Shown here: piece after piece, positions 1 through 12,232 of the stretch
Layout of the letters: each line of letters begins with the position of its first letter
Position numbering within the stretch: position 1 is the first letter of the stretch
Assembly: GCA_036435485.1 (NCBI GenBank)
Contig: CM071598.1
Span: 196,953,148 to 197,017,147, forward strand
Source: Saposhnikovia divaricata
Taxonomy: Eukaryota; Streptophyta; Magnoliopsida; Apiales; Apiaceae
Direction: 5' to 3'
Length of the DNA: 64,000 bases
Notes under the pieces: generated by a model
What the model was told of the DNA's origin: nothing
Databases searched by the model: none
What the model saw: only the letters and a program-made list of their open reading frames with translations
Translations under genes and position numbers: made by a program

Positions 1-2
1 CT

Positions 3-1073
3 CAGTTCCTGTCGGGATGCTCTTCGAAGAGATCGCGGAATGCTGACGGGAGAGTCAAGACCCCCTTCATCCCTGGTTGGGGGATTTGTGAGCAAGATTC
101 TGTCTTGGGATGCCCAGAGTCAGCCTTGGATTGGTCCAAGTTCAGCATCACTCCCCCCGACCTTTTGACAGTAACTGCCGGGGACAAATTTGATGAAGCA
201 GAGAAACTCGGAGCTCAAGCCCTATATCAGGTTTCCAATCTTTCATCCTAGAAGTAGTGTTTTCACTTAACTTGTGACTATAATTGTCTCATTGCTTCTT
301 TGTTTCAGGCAAATGCCCAGTTCCAGGCTAGCACTCGGCTAGGTCGTGCATACCGAGATGAGAATGTGGCCTTGAAGAAGGAGAAAGCAACTCTTGATGA
401 GAAATACCAAGACTTGGAGTCCAGGGCCATCCGGGCTGAAGCTGATGCTCATTCTCTGCAGAGACAGTATGACTCCTTGTATAACAAGAGGGCAGTAGAC
501 TGCAAGCTAGTGGTGAAAGCTTACCAGGAGTCTGAGGATTTCTTTCAGCTTATAGATAAGCATGACGATGAAGTACACCCGGGTATCATGTCTGTTGGCT
601 GGGATCGAGCCATCAATGCTGTGAGTAAGAGGCACCCTACTGTGGTTTTCCTGAGGGACTTTCCAAGTCCTTACTGTCAAGTTGCTTAGGGCGCCGAGGC
701 CCTCCCAGTAGCTCAAGCTTCGGGCTCCGGCTCTAGGGGAAGTCATCGCCGTTCCGGTTCCGGTTCGAGGGGTGTCCGAGCAGCTGTGGATGGCTCAGTT
801 TCCATGGATCCTCGAGGGAAACGACCTATGACCATGCAGAAGGGGAGAGTAGTTCGTCAAGCAGTCCCCTCAAACAAGGTAGTTGAAGATAGCTCATCTT
901 CCGAGGAGGAAGAGGTTGAGGCGATGGAAGTGATAGCTCCACCAGTGGCGGTAGCCGAACCGGGTAAAGGCCATGCTGAGGAAAGCTCTGAGGAAGAGAG
1001 TGATGAGGAGGAGAGTAGCGAGGAAGAGACCGATGAGGAGGAGAATGACGAGGAGGATTCCTCGGATGAGTAG
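3..1073 (+). pseudogene. Antisense accessory ORF of element F, spliced, acidic C-terminus
   Basis: The ORF runs opposite to gag-pol. Exon 1 is open from base 3 to 230. A GT-AG intron is inferred at 231-308 (donor cag|gtttcc, acceptor tttcag|gca). It is phase 0 and contains a stop-rich stretch. Exon 2 continues from 309 in the same frame. A TAG at 687-689 interrupts it, after which the same frame stays open to a second TAG at 1071-1073. Visible parts are a globular tryptophan-containing stretch before the intron, a coiled coil with many Lys/Glu/Leu just after it, a Ser/Gly/Arg linker, and a tail of about 60 residues that is almost all Glu, Asp and Ser. Tat/Grande-type elements are known to carry antisense ORFs between pol and the 3' LTR. 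The protein resembles, from memory, the 'putative gypsy type transposon' family (PF04195). The N-terminus is outside the window. Function is unknown; I infer an element-encoded nuclear protein. Confidence 0.7.
231..308 (+). other. Candidate spliceosomal intron in the antisense ORF
   Basis: The stretch is 78 bases, begins GTTTCC, ends TTTCAG, is T-rich and carries in-frame stops, while both flanking exons are open in the same phase. The length is typical of plant introns. No transcript evidence is available here. Confidence 0.6.
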
Positions 1074-1485
1074 TTGGGATCGCTTCGGGCCTTGCATGGC
1101 CTAGCTTAGCCGTATGTGGCTTTTATTTCTAGTATTTCAATCACGGTCCTTCGTGATTAAACTTTTATTTGGTTTAAATGATGTAACCCTAACTGTTGGC
1201 CCTTCGGGGTCTTTATTTATGCACTTGTTTGTTTTATTCGTATGTTCATTTATTTTCGGTACTTGGTCTTCCTAGACTCACACTCAACAGGTGCTTGGTA
1301 CATAAACAAAACATAGAATCATAAAATGGAAAACAAGTTTGCATTAATAACTCAAAAAGGGTTCAACCCTTACACAGCTCATTATTGTCCTACTCGGGGC
1401 ATCAAAACCCTGGGATGGTTTCATCGAACCTTATTTCTACTTCTCCTACTAGATAAATAAAAAACTACATCCTCGCAGAGGCAGC
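1074..1485. other. Non-coding spacer between antisense ORF and pol of element F
   Basis: The two genes converge here: the plus-strand antisense ORF ends at 1073 and minus-strand pol ends at 1486. The 412 bases are AT-rich without a credible ORF. They presumably hold both 3' untranslated regions, but no clear polyadenylation signal stands out. Confidence 0.6.
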
Positions 1486-4400
1486 TTAAACATAATAAAT
1501 CTTGAGGTTCAAGGCATGCCAAGTACGGGGCACCTCAACCCCGTCCAAGGTCTCCAACTTATATGATCCTCGTCCCAACGTCTTCCTGACTCGATACGGC
1601 CCTTCCCAGTTTGGGGCTAGTTTTCCTTTCTGGCCAACTCCAGAAGCCTTGATCTTTCTCAGAACCAAATCACCTTGCTGAAAGAACCTCTCCTTAACCC
1701 TGTGGTTGTAATAGAAGGATGCTTTCTTTTGATGCTCCGCATTTCTGGCGTTTGCCTCGTCCCTGACTTCATCAATCAGATCTAGGGCGAGCTTCATACC
1801 TTCTTCATTTGTCTCAGGTTCAAATGCCTCCACTCGAGGTGATGCATGCATGATCTCCAGTGGCACAACTGCCTCAGCTCCATAAGCTAGCAGAAACGGG
1901 GTTGCTCCTGTGGTCACCTTGCAAGTAGTGCGATAAGCCCAGAGTATAGGCAGTAACTCGTCTACCCAAGTGCTCCTTGAGCGTTCAACCCTTTTCTTAA
2001 GTCCATCAAGGATGATCCGATTGGCCACCTCGGCCTGTCCATTTGCTTGCGGATGTGCTACTGAGGTAAAACGAAGCTCAATAGCATTCTCCTCACAGTA
2101 CTTCTTAAATTCTTCATTATTGAACTGTGTCTAATTATCCGTCACAAGGATTCGTGGGATGCCATATCTGCAGATTATGTTCTCCCAAAAGAACTGGGAA
2201 ACTTGCTTGGTGGTTATTTTGGCTAAAGGCTTAGCCTCAATCCACTTGGTGAAGTAGTCAATGGCGACAATCAAAAACTTCCTCTGTGCTGATGCCATAG
2301 GGAAAGGACCAAGAATGTCCATCCCCCACATTGCAAATGGAATGGGGGAACTGACTGATGTTAACATCTCAGGCGGCTGCCTGACAATCGGAGCATGCTT
2401 CTGGCACCTGTCACACCTCTTGACATAATCCTGTGCATCAGCCAGCATCTCTGGCCAGTAGAATCCCAAACGAGTTATTTTGTGAGCCAGGGCCCTACCC
2501 CCCAGGTGCTGCCCACAGATCCCTTCATGAACTTCTTCCAGGGCTTCCCTTGCCTCTTGTGGCCTCAAGCACTTCAAGTACGGGATGACAAATGATCTCT
2601 TGTACAGAATGCCCTCAATCAAAGTGTATCTCAATGCTCTTACTGAAAGTTTTCGTGCCTCCAAGGAATCGTCTGGGAGCCACCCGGTCTCAAGGTGTGC
2701 CTTGATAGGATCTATCCAAGAGCCTCCCATATCGATTGGTGCCACTAATTTCGAGTCGATAGTCGGGGCCTTCAAGACCTGGAAGTAGACACTCCCTGCA
2801 TAGTTTTTTATCTCGGAAGAAGCGAACTTAGATAGGGCATCGGCCTTAACGTTCTCTTCTCTCGGGATGTGTTCTACATAACACTCGTCAAACTGAGTCA
2901 TGACAGCTTTCACAACTCGTAGATACTTTGCCATAGTTTCATCCTTGGCCTCAAATTCACCATTTACTTGAGAGACTACTAATCTTGAATCTCCACAAAC
3001 TTTGAGATTCTTGACTCTCATGATTCTGGCCAAGCCTAAACCAGCTATCAAGGCCTCATACTCAGCTTCATTGTTGGTTGTCTGGAAATCAAACTTCAAA
3101 GCATATTCGACTGTGAACCCATCGGGGCTTTGCAATACTAAGCCTGCGCCACTAGATTTTGTTTTTGATGCTCCATCAAAATAGAGCACCCAATATTCCT
3201 TCTGATCAGGTTCAAGTTCTCCATCTTTATCTTGCTTCTCAGGGGTTGTTATCATTTCCTGCCCCCCGACTTCTTGGTTGCTAACGGTGCATTCAACCAC
3301 GAAGTCAGCCAATGCCTGAGCCTTAATGGCTGTTCGAGGCTTATACGTGATGTCAAATTCTCCAAGTTCAATCGCCCACTTGATTAGCCTTCCACTAGCC
3401 TTCGGGCTATGCAAAATGTTCCTCAACTGTTGGTCCGTCAGGACCTCAATCTTATGTGCCTGGAAGTACGGGCGTAACTTCCTCGAGGCTGTTACCAATG
3501 CCAAGGCGAACTTCTCAATGGGAGAGTAATTCAGCTCCGCCCCGTGCAACACCTTGCTCACATAATAGATAGGTTTTTGGACCTTCTTCTCTTCTCGAAT
3601 GAGAACGGCGCTCAACGCTTGCTCAGATACTGCCAGGTATAGATAAAGAGTCTCTCCGGGACTAGGTTTGGCCAGCAACGGGGCTTCGACCATGTACTTC
3701 TTCAGTTGTTCAAAGGCCTCTTGGCTCTCAGGGGTCCACTCAAAATTTTTCACCTTCTTCAATGCTTGAAAGAAAGGCAAACATTTGTCACCAGACTTGG
3801 AGATGAATCTTCCTAAAGCCGCTACCCGGCCTGTCAACTTCTGCACATCTCTTATAGAGCGTGGTGGCTCCATGTCTAAGATCGCCTTGATCTTGTCAGG
3901 ATTGGCCTCTATGCCTCGCTTTGAAACCATAAGACCCAAAAATTTGCCTGATCCAACGCCAAAGGCACACTTGGCTGGATTCAACATCATTTTGTGGTGC
4001 CTCAGCACTTCGAATGCCTCTCTGAGGTGCTTAATGTGGTCTGCCTTGAACAGGCTCTTGACGAGCATGTCATCAACATAGACCTCCATGGTTTTTCCAA
4101 TCAGATGGGCGAATATCTTATTCACCAGCCGTTGGTAAGTAGCTCCTGCATTTTTTAGACCGAAAGCCATAACAAGATAGCAGAAAACACCGAAGTCAGT
4201 TATGAAAGATACCTTAGGGACGTCATCCTTGTGCATCTTAAGCTTATTGTAGCCGCTGAAACCATCCATGAAGCTAAGCATCTCATGTCCAGCTGTGGCA
4301 TCTATTAACATGTCTATCCTTGGTAAAGGGAAGCAATCCTTAGGGCATGCATCATTCAAGTCGGTGAAGTCTATACACATCCTCCATTTACCGTTGGCTT

Positions 4401-5055
4401 TCTTGACCATCACAGGGTTAGCCAACCATTCTGGAAACTGAATCTCTTCGATAAACCCAGCTTCTAAGAGCTTTTCCACTTCTTGCTTTATGGCTTCTTG
4501 CCTTTCAGGTGCAAAGTTCCTCTTCTTCTGCTGTATTATGTTCCGATTAGGATCGACATTCAATCTGTGAGTTATGAGTTGGGGATCAATCCCTGGCATA
4601 TCAGCTGCTGTCCAAGCAAACACATCGCCATTTTCTTGCAAGAATGCTATCAACTTGCCCTTCAGGGGTTCCATCAAAGAGGCTCCTATATAAGTCACCT
4701 TCTCAGGGTCACCTAGCTCCAGAGGAATAGGTATTAAGTCCTCTGTTGGCTTTCCTCGGTGTTCATCATCGCCACGGACATCCATGTCTTCGATCGGAAG
4801 TACCTGCCCCCCGATTCCATCAGCCCTTAGTGCGGATACGTAACAACTTCTTGCCATCTTCTGATCACCCTTTTGTTCCCCAACACCATTCCGGGTTGGA
4901 AACTTAATCTTCATATGATATGTGGAGGCCACAGCCTTGAAGGCATGAAGTCCAGTCCTTCCTAGGATTGCGTTATAAGTCGAGGATGCCTTGATCACAA
5001 GGAAATTCAGCATCTGAGTAGCTTCCTTAGGTTCCTGTCCAATAGTCATGGGCAA
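1486..5055 (-). pseudogene. pol: Element F pol: protease end, RT, RNase H, archaeal-type RNase H, integrase
   Basis: Domains from the N-terminal side: the end of the aspartic protease, RT with catalytic YVDD near residue 327, a first RNase H near residues 430-590, then an archaeal-type RNase HI near 620-750 with its Asp (FDGAS), Glu (NNEAEYE), Asp (CGDSR) and Asp (KADALS) all visible. Integrase follows with an HHCC zinc finger (CDRCQ) and a WGMD first Asp. A TAG at 2131-2133 falls just after the second catalytic Asp (VTDN), and the frame then continues open to TAA at 1486. The first RNase H has lost the usual leading Asp (reads LAVSEQ), as is known for Tat elements, where the second domain is thought to have taken over. 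The TAG at 5056 separates this frame from gag-pro. Confidence 0.9.
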
Positions 5056-7197
5056 CTAAATAGAACCTTCGACCTTGGATTCAACTCCATTAAATCCGTA
5101 GATTGGCATGTTGGTGGGGGTCAACTGAGAATCGGTGTACCCCATTTTCACAAACGCATCGTGAAACAAGATATCAACAGAAGCTCCATTGTCTATCAAG
5201 ACTCGTTTCACCTCCGAGTTTCCAATTACAGGAGTTATGACCAACGGGTCGTTATGGGGGAATTTCACCCCCTCAAGGTCTGAATCATCAAAGCCAATCA
5301 TTATCTCAGTCTTGGCACGCTTCGGGGCTTCTCCTACAATGTGCATCACTTCTCTGGCATAGGCCTTTCGGGAGTTTCGGGTAGTGCCAGCTGCTGTTGG
5401 TCCTCCCCAAATCATATTGATTACTGGCCCTCGGGGCTGTGGATTACGATCACGATCGCTGTCTCTTTTGTCATTGTTTCTCCTGTCATAGTCCCTTCTT
5501 TGGGTTCCACGATCATCATTCTTTGTGAACCTGCTTAGCTTTCCTTTCCGGATCAAGAACTCAATCTCATCTTTCAACTGTCTACAATCATCTGTATCAT
5601 GACCCACATCACGGTGGTACCTACAGTATTGATCCTTGTTCCTTTTCGTGGGATCACCCCTAAGTGGCTTCGGCCATCGGAAGTCTTTATCCTTCTCAAT
5701 ATCTAGAAAGATCTGACTCCTAGGAGCGTTCAGCCTTGCATAATCAGAAAACCTCGGTCCCAAACCCTTCTTTGGCGGTGACTCGGAATCCTTGCTAGTC
5801 CGGGGATACTTGTCCCTGGCATCGTACTCTTGCTCTTGCTTTCGTTTCTTCGAATCATTAGAACCCTTGCCATTGCTTCCTATGGTTTCCTTCTTCATGC
5901 TGTCCTCAGCCTTGATATATTTGTCGGCCCTCCATTGGAGCTCAGCCATATTTTCAGGAGGATGTTTTGCCAAAGACCTTTTAAAGAAGAGATCAGTGGT
6001 TCCATGTTCCAGGGCTACCATGGCCACCTTATTTTCCAGATCAGTGATATTCAGCGTCTCCTTGGTGAACCGCTTGAGGTAATCTCTCAGATTCTCATTC
6101 TTCCCCTGCACTACATACATAAGGGATGCAGAACTTTTTTCATGAACTCTCCCACTAATGAACTGGTTGACAAAGGCGGCACTCAGTTCTTTGAATGAGC
6201 CAATTGAGTTTGCAGGTAAGCGGCTATACCACCTTTGAGCCATGCCAGACAAGGTTTGAGGGAATGCCCTACACTTTAAGGCGTCGCTCGCAGGCTGCAA
6301 CAGCAGTGCATTTGAGAACGTCCTAACATGGTTTGCGGGATCGCCCGTTCCATCATAGGCTTTGATTGTCGGCATCTTGAACTTCTTTGAGATGCGAGCA
6401 TTCATCACCTCCTCAGTAAACGGGGGTGTGGGATCATCAGGATCCCCAAGTGGCATCAGATCCTTAGGGTTGCTTCTGGGGGTCTCTACCCTCGTTGATT
6501 TTTCAGTTGGGGCTTCGGCCCTCCTTTGCCTTCTTGAAGGCCTCTCCAAATTTATAATGGGAATCCTCTCTGTAGTTGGAGGAGGCTGAGTTTGATTCAA
6601 TCTATCTTATTCTCTTGCAATATCATCCTTCAATTTTAAGATCTCTGCCTCATAAGCCTTGATTTTCTCAGCAGTTGTCAAGGGGAGTCCATCATGGATT
6701 CTTCGTGTCCTTCTTATAGGTTCTTTGCTAGCACGTCGCCTCCTCGGGGCTTCATCTCGATCATCATCCTCAGATGATGAATCATCAGTATAGGGACCAG
6801 AGTAGTCATCATATTCTCGATCCCGGATCTGTAAGGCATGACCGCTTGGTACAGGTTCCCTTCTTCGAGGGGGATAATTAGGCAGCCCATACATAGGGTT
6901 GGTGTTCAAAGGGAGATCCGTAGTATGGATCTGTACCCCCGTGCGATCAACGTTACCAAGAGGAGAAACCACCATCTGGAGAGGGTTAGTTTCTTGGCTT
7001 TGATGGACAATCACAGAGTGAGTCCCTTCTGCATGGGGAGTCGTCCCTGGGGGTTGAGTGGGCAGAGGTTGAATGACCGCCCCTGTTGATGGGAGTATTT
7101 GTCCGTTTCCAGTGACGATAAGCGGATCAGAAGTGGCTGGTGGAGCAGAGTTAAGGGGCACGGCCTCGGTTGATGTTGTTCTTCGTGTTTGAACCAT
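5056..7197 (-). pseudogene. gag: Element F gag-protease polyprotein
   Basis: The start ATG at 7197 lies 14 bases past the PBS. A Ser/Asp-rich N-terminal region is followed by TAA at 6607-6609, after which the same frame stays open. The capsid domain (RWYSRLP, then FVNQFISG) is followed by a Lys/Asp/Arg-rich nucleocapsid region with a degenerate CCHC-like knuckle (CRYHRDVGHDTDDC). Next is the aspartic protease motif VLIDNGASVDILF, where the usual Asp-Thr/Ser-Gly appears as Asp-Asn-Gly-Ala-Ser. A TAG at 5056-5058 ends the frame inside the protease, and pol continues in the same frame. Gag would package element RNA in the cytoplasm. With stops at both ends the polyprotein cannot be made whole from this copy. 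Confidence 0.88.
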
Positions 7198-7210
7198 GGT
7201 TGATGTTGTC

Positions 7211-7228
7211 TTCCCACAGACGGCGCCA
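7211..7228 (-). promoter_or_regulatory. Primer binding site of element F
   Basis: Read on the minus strand it is TGGCGCCGTCTGTGGGAA, two bases inside the LTR end. A PBS starting TGGCGCCG points to a tRNA ending CGGCGCCA. The exact tRNA (Asp- or Arg-like) was not checked. Confidence 0.75.
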
Positions 7229-7230
7229 AA

Positions 7231-7721
7231 TGTTGTGGATCAAAAACTAGGTTATGATTTGTAATTAATGCTAGGGTGGTTGAGCTTCGAGCTTTTATAG
7301 TTGTTTCTGCGTTCGAGACTTTAATCGGTCCTCACAGAGTACCTACGTATCTCGTATTGAGAATCAAGCCAACATAGTTCTGAGAATGAGGGGTCAGGCC
7401 CTTTATATAGGCTGAGAAGCCTTAGAATTATGGTAGGATTCGGAGACTTGGTGGGCAAGTCTTTGGGGAAGGTTCTTGATCTATTCCTTGTAGGAATCAG
7501 TTTCCATATTGAATTGGATGCCTTGGTGGCTAAGTCTGGTGGAGATAATATCCTTATCCAACTCTTATTGCTGAGTTGTTTATTATCCCCAATATTAGTT
7601 ACGAAATTAATATTATAATTGGGGTTTTGGGCCCAGCTGGTGGGCCCCACATTTGGACCATTCTTGGCCTAATTAATACCACATTAAATGTGTCTTTAGG
7701 GCTTATTTTCAGCCCATATCA
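7231..7721 (-). repeat. 5' LTR of element F
   Basis: The LTR is 491 bases. On the plus strand it begins TGTTGTGGATC beside the PBS and ends CCCATATCA, giving TG..CA termini. The outer end is placed where homology to element B's post-pol ORF resumes (CCTGTGTATC). The partner LTR is outside the window, so the outer edge rests on this comparison alone. Confidence 0.8.
7401..7411 (-). promoter_or_regulatory. TATA box in element F LTR
   Basis: The minus-strand CCTATATAAAG is a near-consensus plant TATA box about 310 bases into the 491-base LTR. It would start element transcription roughly 30 bases further on, near 7370. Inferred from sequence only. Confidence 0.5.
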
Positions 7722-10700
7722 CCTGTGTATCTCTTAATTGCAGAGAACACCTTGGTTAATGTCAGATAATTAACTCCAAGAACCCTCTGTAATGGCCATG
7801 TCCTTTCCTTTCCTCCCTTGTATACAAAGACCAATCTCTTAGGCAAATGTTTCTATTTGTCAATTCCTCTTACTTCTGACAATTCATCCAGATACAGATT
7901 CGTGCCTGAGTATTCTTCAATATCTGCTTGATAGATAAAATCATCCTTGTTTTCCAAGATTGGCTGCTTGACAATAGCAGGTACCCTAGCAACTTGAATT
8001 GGTTTCTTTGAAGGTTGCTTCCTTGGTATCCTTTTCTTCTGTTTAGGCTTCTGTTGAGGCTTCAGTAAGAATGAAGGAACCTCAATGGAGTCAAGATTCA
8101 TTGGTTCCTCTTTAGGTATTATAGGGTCACCATGGAAATTCACAGCTGGGTTGATTACTTGTGCAGAAATAGATATTGATGAGCCAGTAGTTTCCTTAAT
8201 TACATTTTCTGGAGAGACATGCCTCTTTGCCTTTGTTTTCACTCTCCTCTTGAGTTTAGATTTGGGGACTTCCTCAGGTTCCCTCATTTCATCCTCTACC
8301 TCATCCAATAACTCCTGAGCCAGCCTGGTTTGCTTCTCATCTGAGTTTTCATATTGATTTTCTTCACTTGGATGATCTTCCCTTAGAAGTCTGGAGGTCT
8401 CCTCTCTTTTTGCTTCAACAAATCTAGGATGGCTGTTGGATATATTTAACACTTTTCCATTCCTTATAATTACAGCCATCCAATCTCTTACACTTTTATT
8501 TGTCTTTTCCTTGAACTCTTTGATTGAATCTCCCATTAGCTTCTCATCATCATCCTTGGGAAATGAAAAGTCCAATTGTAACTTGTTCTTCCCATTTGCT
8601 TTTGGTGGAGAGTAGGCTCTGGTTCTTATGTATGGTTCAAATTCTTTGACATAAGATGGTTCAGCATCATAGAATGTAGGAGCCATAATTTCTGGAGTGA
8701 GCACCTTCAGAATTGTAGTTGATATTGTTGGAGCAGAAGATTGAGTAGAGAACAGAGTTGATACAATTGATTCATTGATCATTCTCTCTGTCCTCATAAT
8801 TCTTTCATTTGCCTCCTTGTTAATCTTTTCTAAGGCTTCTATTCTGGCTTGCCTTTCACCATCTGAGATTTCTGATAGATTCTGAATCTCAGGCAAAGCC
8901 ATTTATTTCTTCATAGGGGAAGCCTCTATAGAAAAATCTGTTGGATTGACCACAATAGTTGGCTGTTGCTCCCCCTCAATTTGTGCTATCTTGCTACTGG
9001 CAGCTTGAAATTGACTAGTAGTAGCTGTAACCTCTTCTATTCTTGTTTCATTTTTCTCCCCCTTTTTGTTAGAATCAAGGGCTGAAGGTGAGGCTGCAAG
9101 TATCCTTTCCAGTAGCTCAGTATGTTTTGCTTGGTTGGCAATGATTTTCTTCATTTGAGATTCCATACTATCCATTCTGGAGGAAAGATGCTGAACAGAC
9201 TTGGCCAGGCTATCTTCTTTTAACAGTTTGCTAGTTAGCACCTTCTGAGTGGTAGTAGGGGCTAGTGCCTCAATCCTGGCATCTAGTTGTACTTTCATTT
9301 CTCTGATTGTAGTTTGAACATCCTATTGTTGTGTTCTTTGAACAACCATTTGCATCTTGTGAAGTTTCAGGGAGGCCATTATTTGCTGAAGGACAGCCTT
9401 CCTCTGTGGATCTGCATTCTGGTGCTCAGCCATAGCAGTTTGATATTGCTTCATAATTTCCACATTGAAGTCACCAACCACAGTGGCAGTAGAAAATAGC
9501 CATTCTGGAGTATCCTCCATATTGACTTCTTCATCATTTTCTGTGCTAGCACTGTCATCATTGCCAAACTCTTCACTTTCAGCTTCTGAAGGCAGAGCTG
9601 TTAAAGCTTCCTTTGCTCTTTGTAGAGATTATGAGGTGTGCACTAGGTGCATTGCCTCCTCTGTCTCCACATTGCCCTGTTGTGCCATGACTTGATAGGC
9701 AGAAATAGGATGAGTAAAGGTTTCAGGATCCAAAGAGATGGAGTCAATGATTGACTGATATTCTTGTTGAAATTCCATCTCTTTAGAAGCTTCATTAACC
9801 TCCATTAACTCACTTGCAATGGCTGGCTCTTCCTGCCTTATTTCTCCTGTAGTCCCTTCTCTCCTCTCATCTCTCTTTTCTTGCATCAGGGGCTCCCCCT
9901 GGCTCACCTCTCACACCCTCACCTTCACATACTAAGGTGGAACTCTCTTGCTCTCCTTTTGCCTGACCTGAAGAAATGGTCAGCCTCTCATTATTTACCT
10001 CTCCTTTTGCCTGCTCACAAGGCAGCCTCTCACTCCCTTCCCTCATTCCTAAAAGTGTTTCAACTACTGAGAACTCCTCCACACTTGACACAGGAATGTC
10101 AGATATAGCAGTGGTAGAGTGAGTTATCAACGGATAAGGGATATCCGTTGATGTAGTAGTTATGTCTGTCAACGGATGGCTAGACATAGGCGCATCCGTT
10201 GATGGAGAAACACTTGTCAACGGATGAAGGATATCCGTTGATGAAGGAAAGATAGTATCCGTTGAAGTGAAAACCAACACTGAATCTGTGGAGATTGATT
10301 TTAACGATGAGGCCACATATTTTGTTGTGAATTCAGGAATGGAAGATTGATGGTCCAACAAATCATCTAAAAGATGATGACCACCAATTGCAGAGTGGGG
10401 CTTCTCCAAGAATCTTAAAGATGGAGAATCAGGAATTGATGTAGATATCATATCCACATCCAGAGATGGAGTTGGTGATGGTGGATTGTAATGTGTATCG
10501 ATTTGAAGGTTATGAATAGGGGGCTGTGACTCCACATTTGCTGGAGCCACATTAAACTGACTTTGAGAAGGTACAGTTGCCTGTACAGTATGTGCACCCT
10601 GTGTAACCCTAGTGGTTTTAGATTTTACTCTTCTACCATAGGTTTTTGAGAGAGGGCTAGTGTCCCTTACCCTTTTCTGCAGAGTTCCTGTGGAACTTAA

Positions 10701-11728
10701 GTCAGTAGTCACACCCTGTTGAGAGGATGTAACTAAGGCTTGGCTATTTGGAGCACTCTCCTCACCTACCTTATTCCTAGGGCTTGCACCCTGTCCCCAC
10801 CACTCACTACCTCCTTCACACTCCCCTCAAGAGCTGTGGTAGTTTTTGCAACAGGCGCTTTTTGAGAAGCACCTGAGGTTTGTCTTTTAGATTTTGGTTT
10901 GGAAACTTTTATTTTAGTCACTTGGGTAGGAGCCTGTTTGGTCACTACTACAGACTCCATTGTGATAGTGGAAGGCAAAGAAATTTGGGGGGTAGAGATA
11001 GGAGTATTAAGATTAGAAGCTACCTGAACAATTGGAAGATAAACCAATTGTACCCCTACATTCAGATTCATTCGAATCAAGTCACTAAGGAATCTCTTCT
11101 CCTGTACAAAACAATTGAACTTGCTATCCGGGTTAGAAATGGATAGCTCATTCTCAGAAATATGCAGGGCTAAGAGCATCAAAAATCTAGCAAAGTAGAT
11201 ATTCTTGCCCCTAGCTTCTTTATTACCTAATTTAGTTGCCATTTCATACATCACTAGTGTGCTAAAATTATAATATCTATCAGTTAAGAGCATACATAAC
11301 TACACAAGCATGAATTTAGTAACAACATCAAAATTGCAATTTTTACCAGAAAAAGTTTTAATGAAGGCATCACAAAGATAACTCAGGTAACAATTAAAAG
11401 CATCAGTTGGTGCAGATGAACAATTATTCTCAGGTAATTTCAAACATGCAGTTAGGACATCAGAATTAACCACATAGTTGTTACCCTTAAGAGAAAAAGA
11501 TAGAGTTTCATCAGTACCATTAAATTCAGCCGATGTCCACATCTCCTCAATTACTTCATGGATGAGGGGTGTGGTGGTAGTCATAGCATACAACAGCCTA
11601 CAGTTCTTCACGAAATTCATCATTGTGTGATAAACTTCTGGAGAATTCACAGTATCAACATAGGCCGCGAAGTTGTTCTTCTCATAGGTGAACCCAGTGG
11701 AAGACATCATTTTAACAATAGGCGCCAT
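7722..11728 (-). pseudogene. Element A post-pol ORF, shattered and truncated
   Basis: The start ATG is at 11728. The protein is homologous to the larger post-pol ORF of element B (16668-21138): N-terminal helical domain, Ser/Thr-rich linker, coiled coils, basic stretch. Breaks seen against B include a TAG near 11300, a loss of roughly 80 bases near 11390, a one-base deletion near 10793, a two-base deletion near 9905, a stop at 9629, a TAG at 9323, and a stop near 8903. Intact fragments are 8903-9298 and 7853-8902. The C-terminal end is cut off at 7722, where element F begins. Seven ATCCGTTGAT-type motifs lie at 10126-10266 within the Ser/Thr linker. Family function is unknown. Confidence 0.85.
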
Positions 11729-12232
11729 TGAAGTGTTTGAACTTTTGTTACAGAGAGTTTTAGTGAAGAAGATGTAGTTTACTTATGATAATCTTGAAAG
11801 TGGATAAAAGTGAGATGTGAGAGCACAAGACAGCTTTTTATATTTTTCAAGAGTTGAAAATGAAATAATTAAAGTAATTACCCATTGGTCAAAAGTAACT
11901 GTCAGTTAATAAAAGAAAATAAGTACAGCCATGCCTATAAATATGCACGTTTACCAATGGCTATATTAAAAAAAAATATGTATATCAACGGATATAAAAT
12001 GAACGGTTGAGAAATAGTTTATCCGTCGATGATGTGGACAACCTGTTATCCGTTGATATACGAAAATCTAGGAATGTGTTTATACTACCAACGGGTAAAA
12101 GGATATCTGTTGATAAGATAATTTTGCCTTAGACAAAATTTCTACAAAAAAATTTTCTGAGAGTTTTTAATTCTCAAGTAAATCAAAACACATTTCTAAC
12201 TGCAATGCAGTAAGATCAAATATCACTAGGAA
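11729..12232 (-). promoter_or_regulatory. Element A spacer with candidate internal promoter
   Basis: This is non-coding DNA between the end of pol and the post-pol ORF. On the minus strand it holds five ATCAACGGAT-type motifs (11984-12113), then a CCAAT box (11884-11888), then the TATA-like AATATAAAAAG (11834-11847), about 110 bases before the ATG at 11728. The same order is kept in element B. Confidence 0.5.

Larger units (their letters stand above)
1..7721 (-). mobile_element. Element F: Tat-lineage Ty3/Gypsy retrotransposon, 5' part
   Basis: Minus-strand order from high to low coordinate is LTR (7231-7721), PBS, gag, protease, RT, RNase H, a second archaeal-type RNase H, integrase, then an oppositely oriented ORF. 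The second RNase H between RT/RNase H and integrase is the known hallmark of the Tat/Ogre lineage. The 3' LTR lies outside the window to the left. At 7722 the sequence switches abruptly to element A coding DNA that has an uninterrupted homologue in element B (around 17031), so F was inserted into A or breaks it. The partner TSD cannot be seen. Three in-frame stops (6607, 5056, 2131) make this copy non-functional as it stands. Confidence 0.9.

Noticed and set aside
894..1097. Hydrophobic minus-strand ORF opposite the acidic tail
   Set aside because: GAG/GAA/GAT codons read backwards give Leu/Ile/Phe; it is a shadow of the Glu/Asp/Ser-rich frame.
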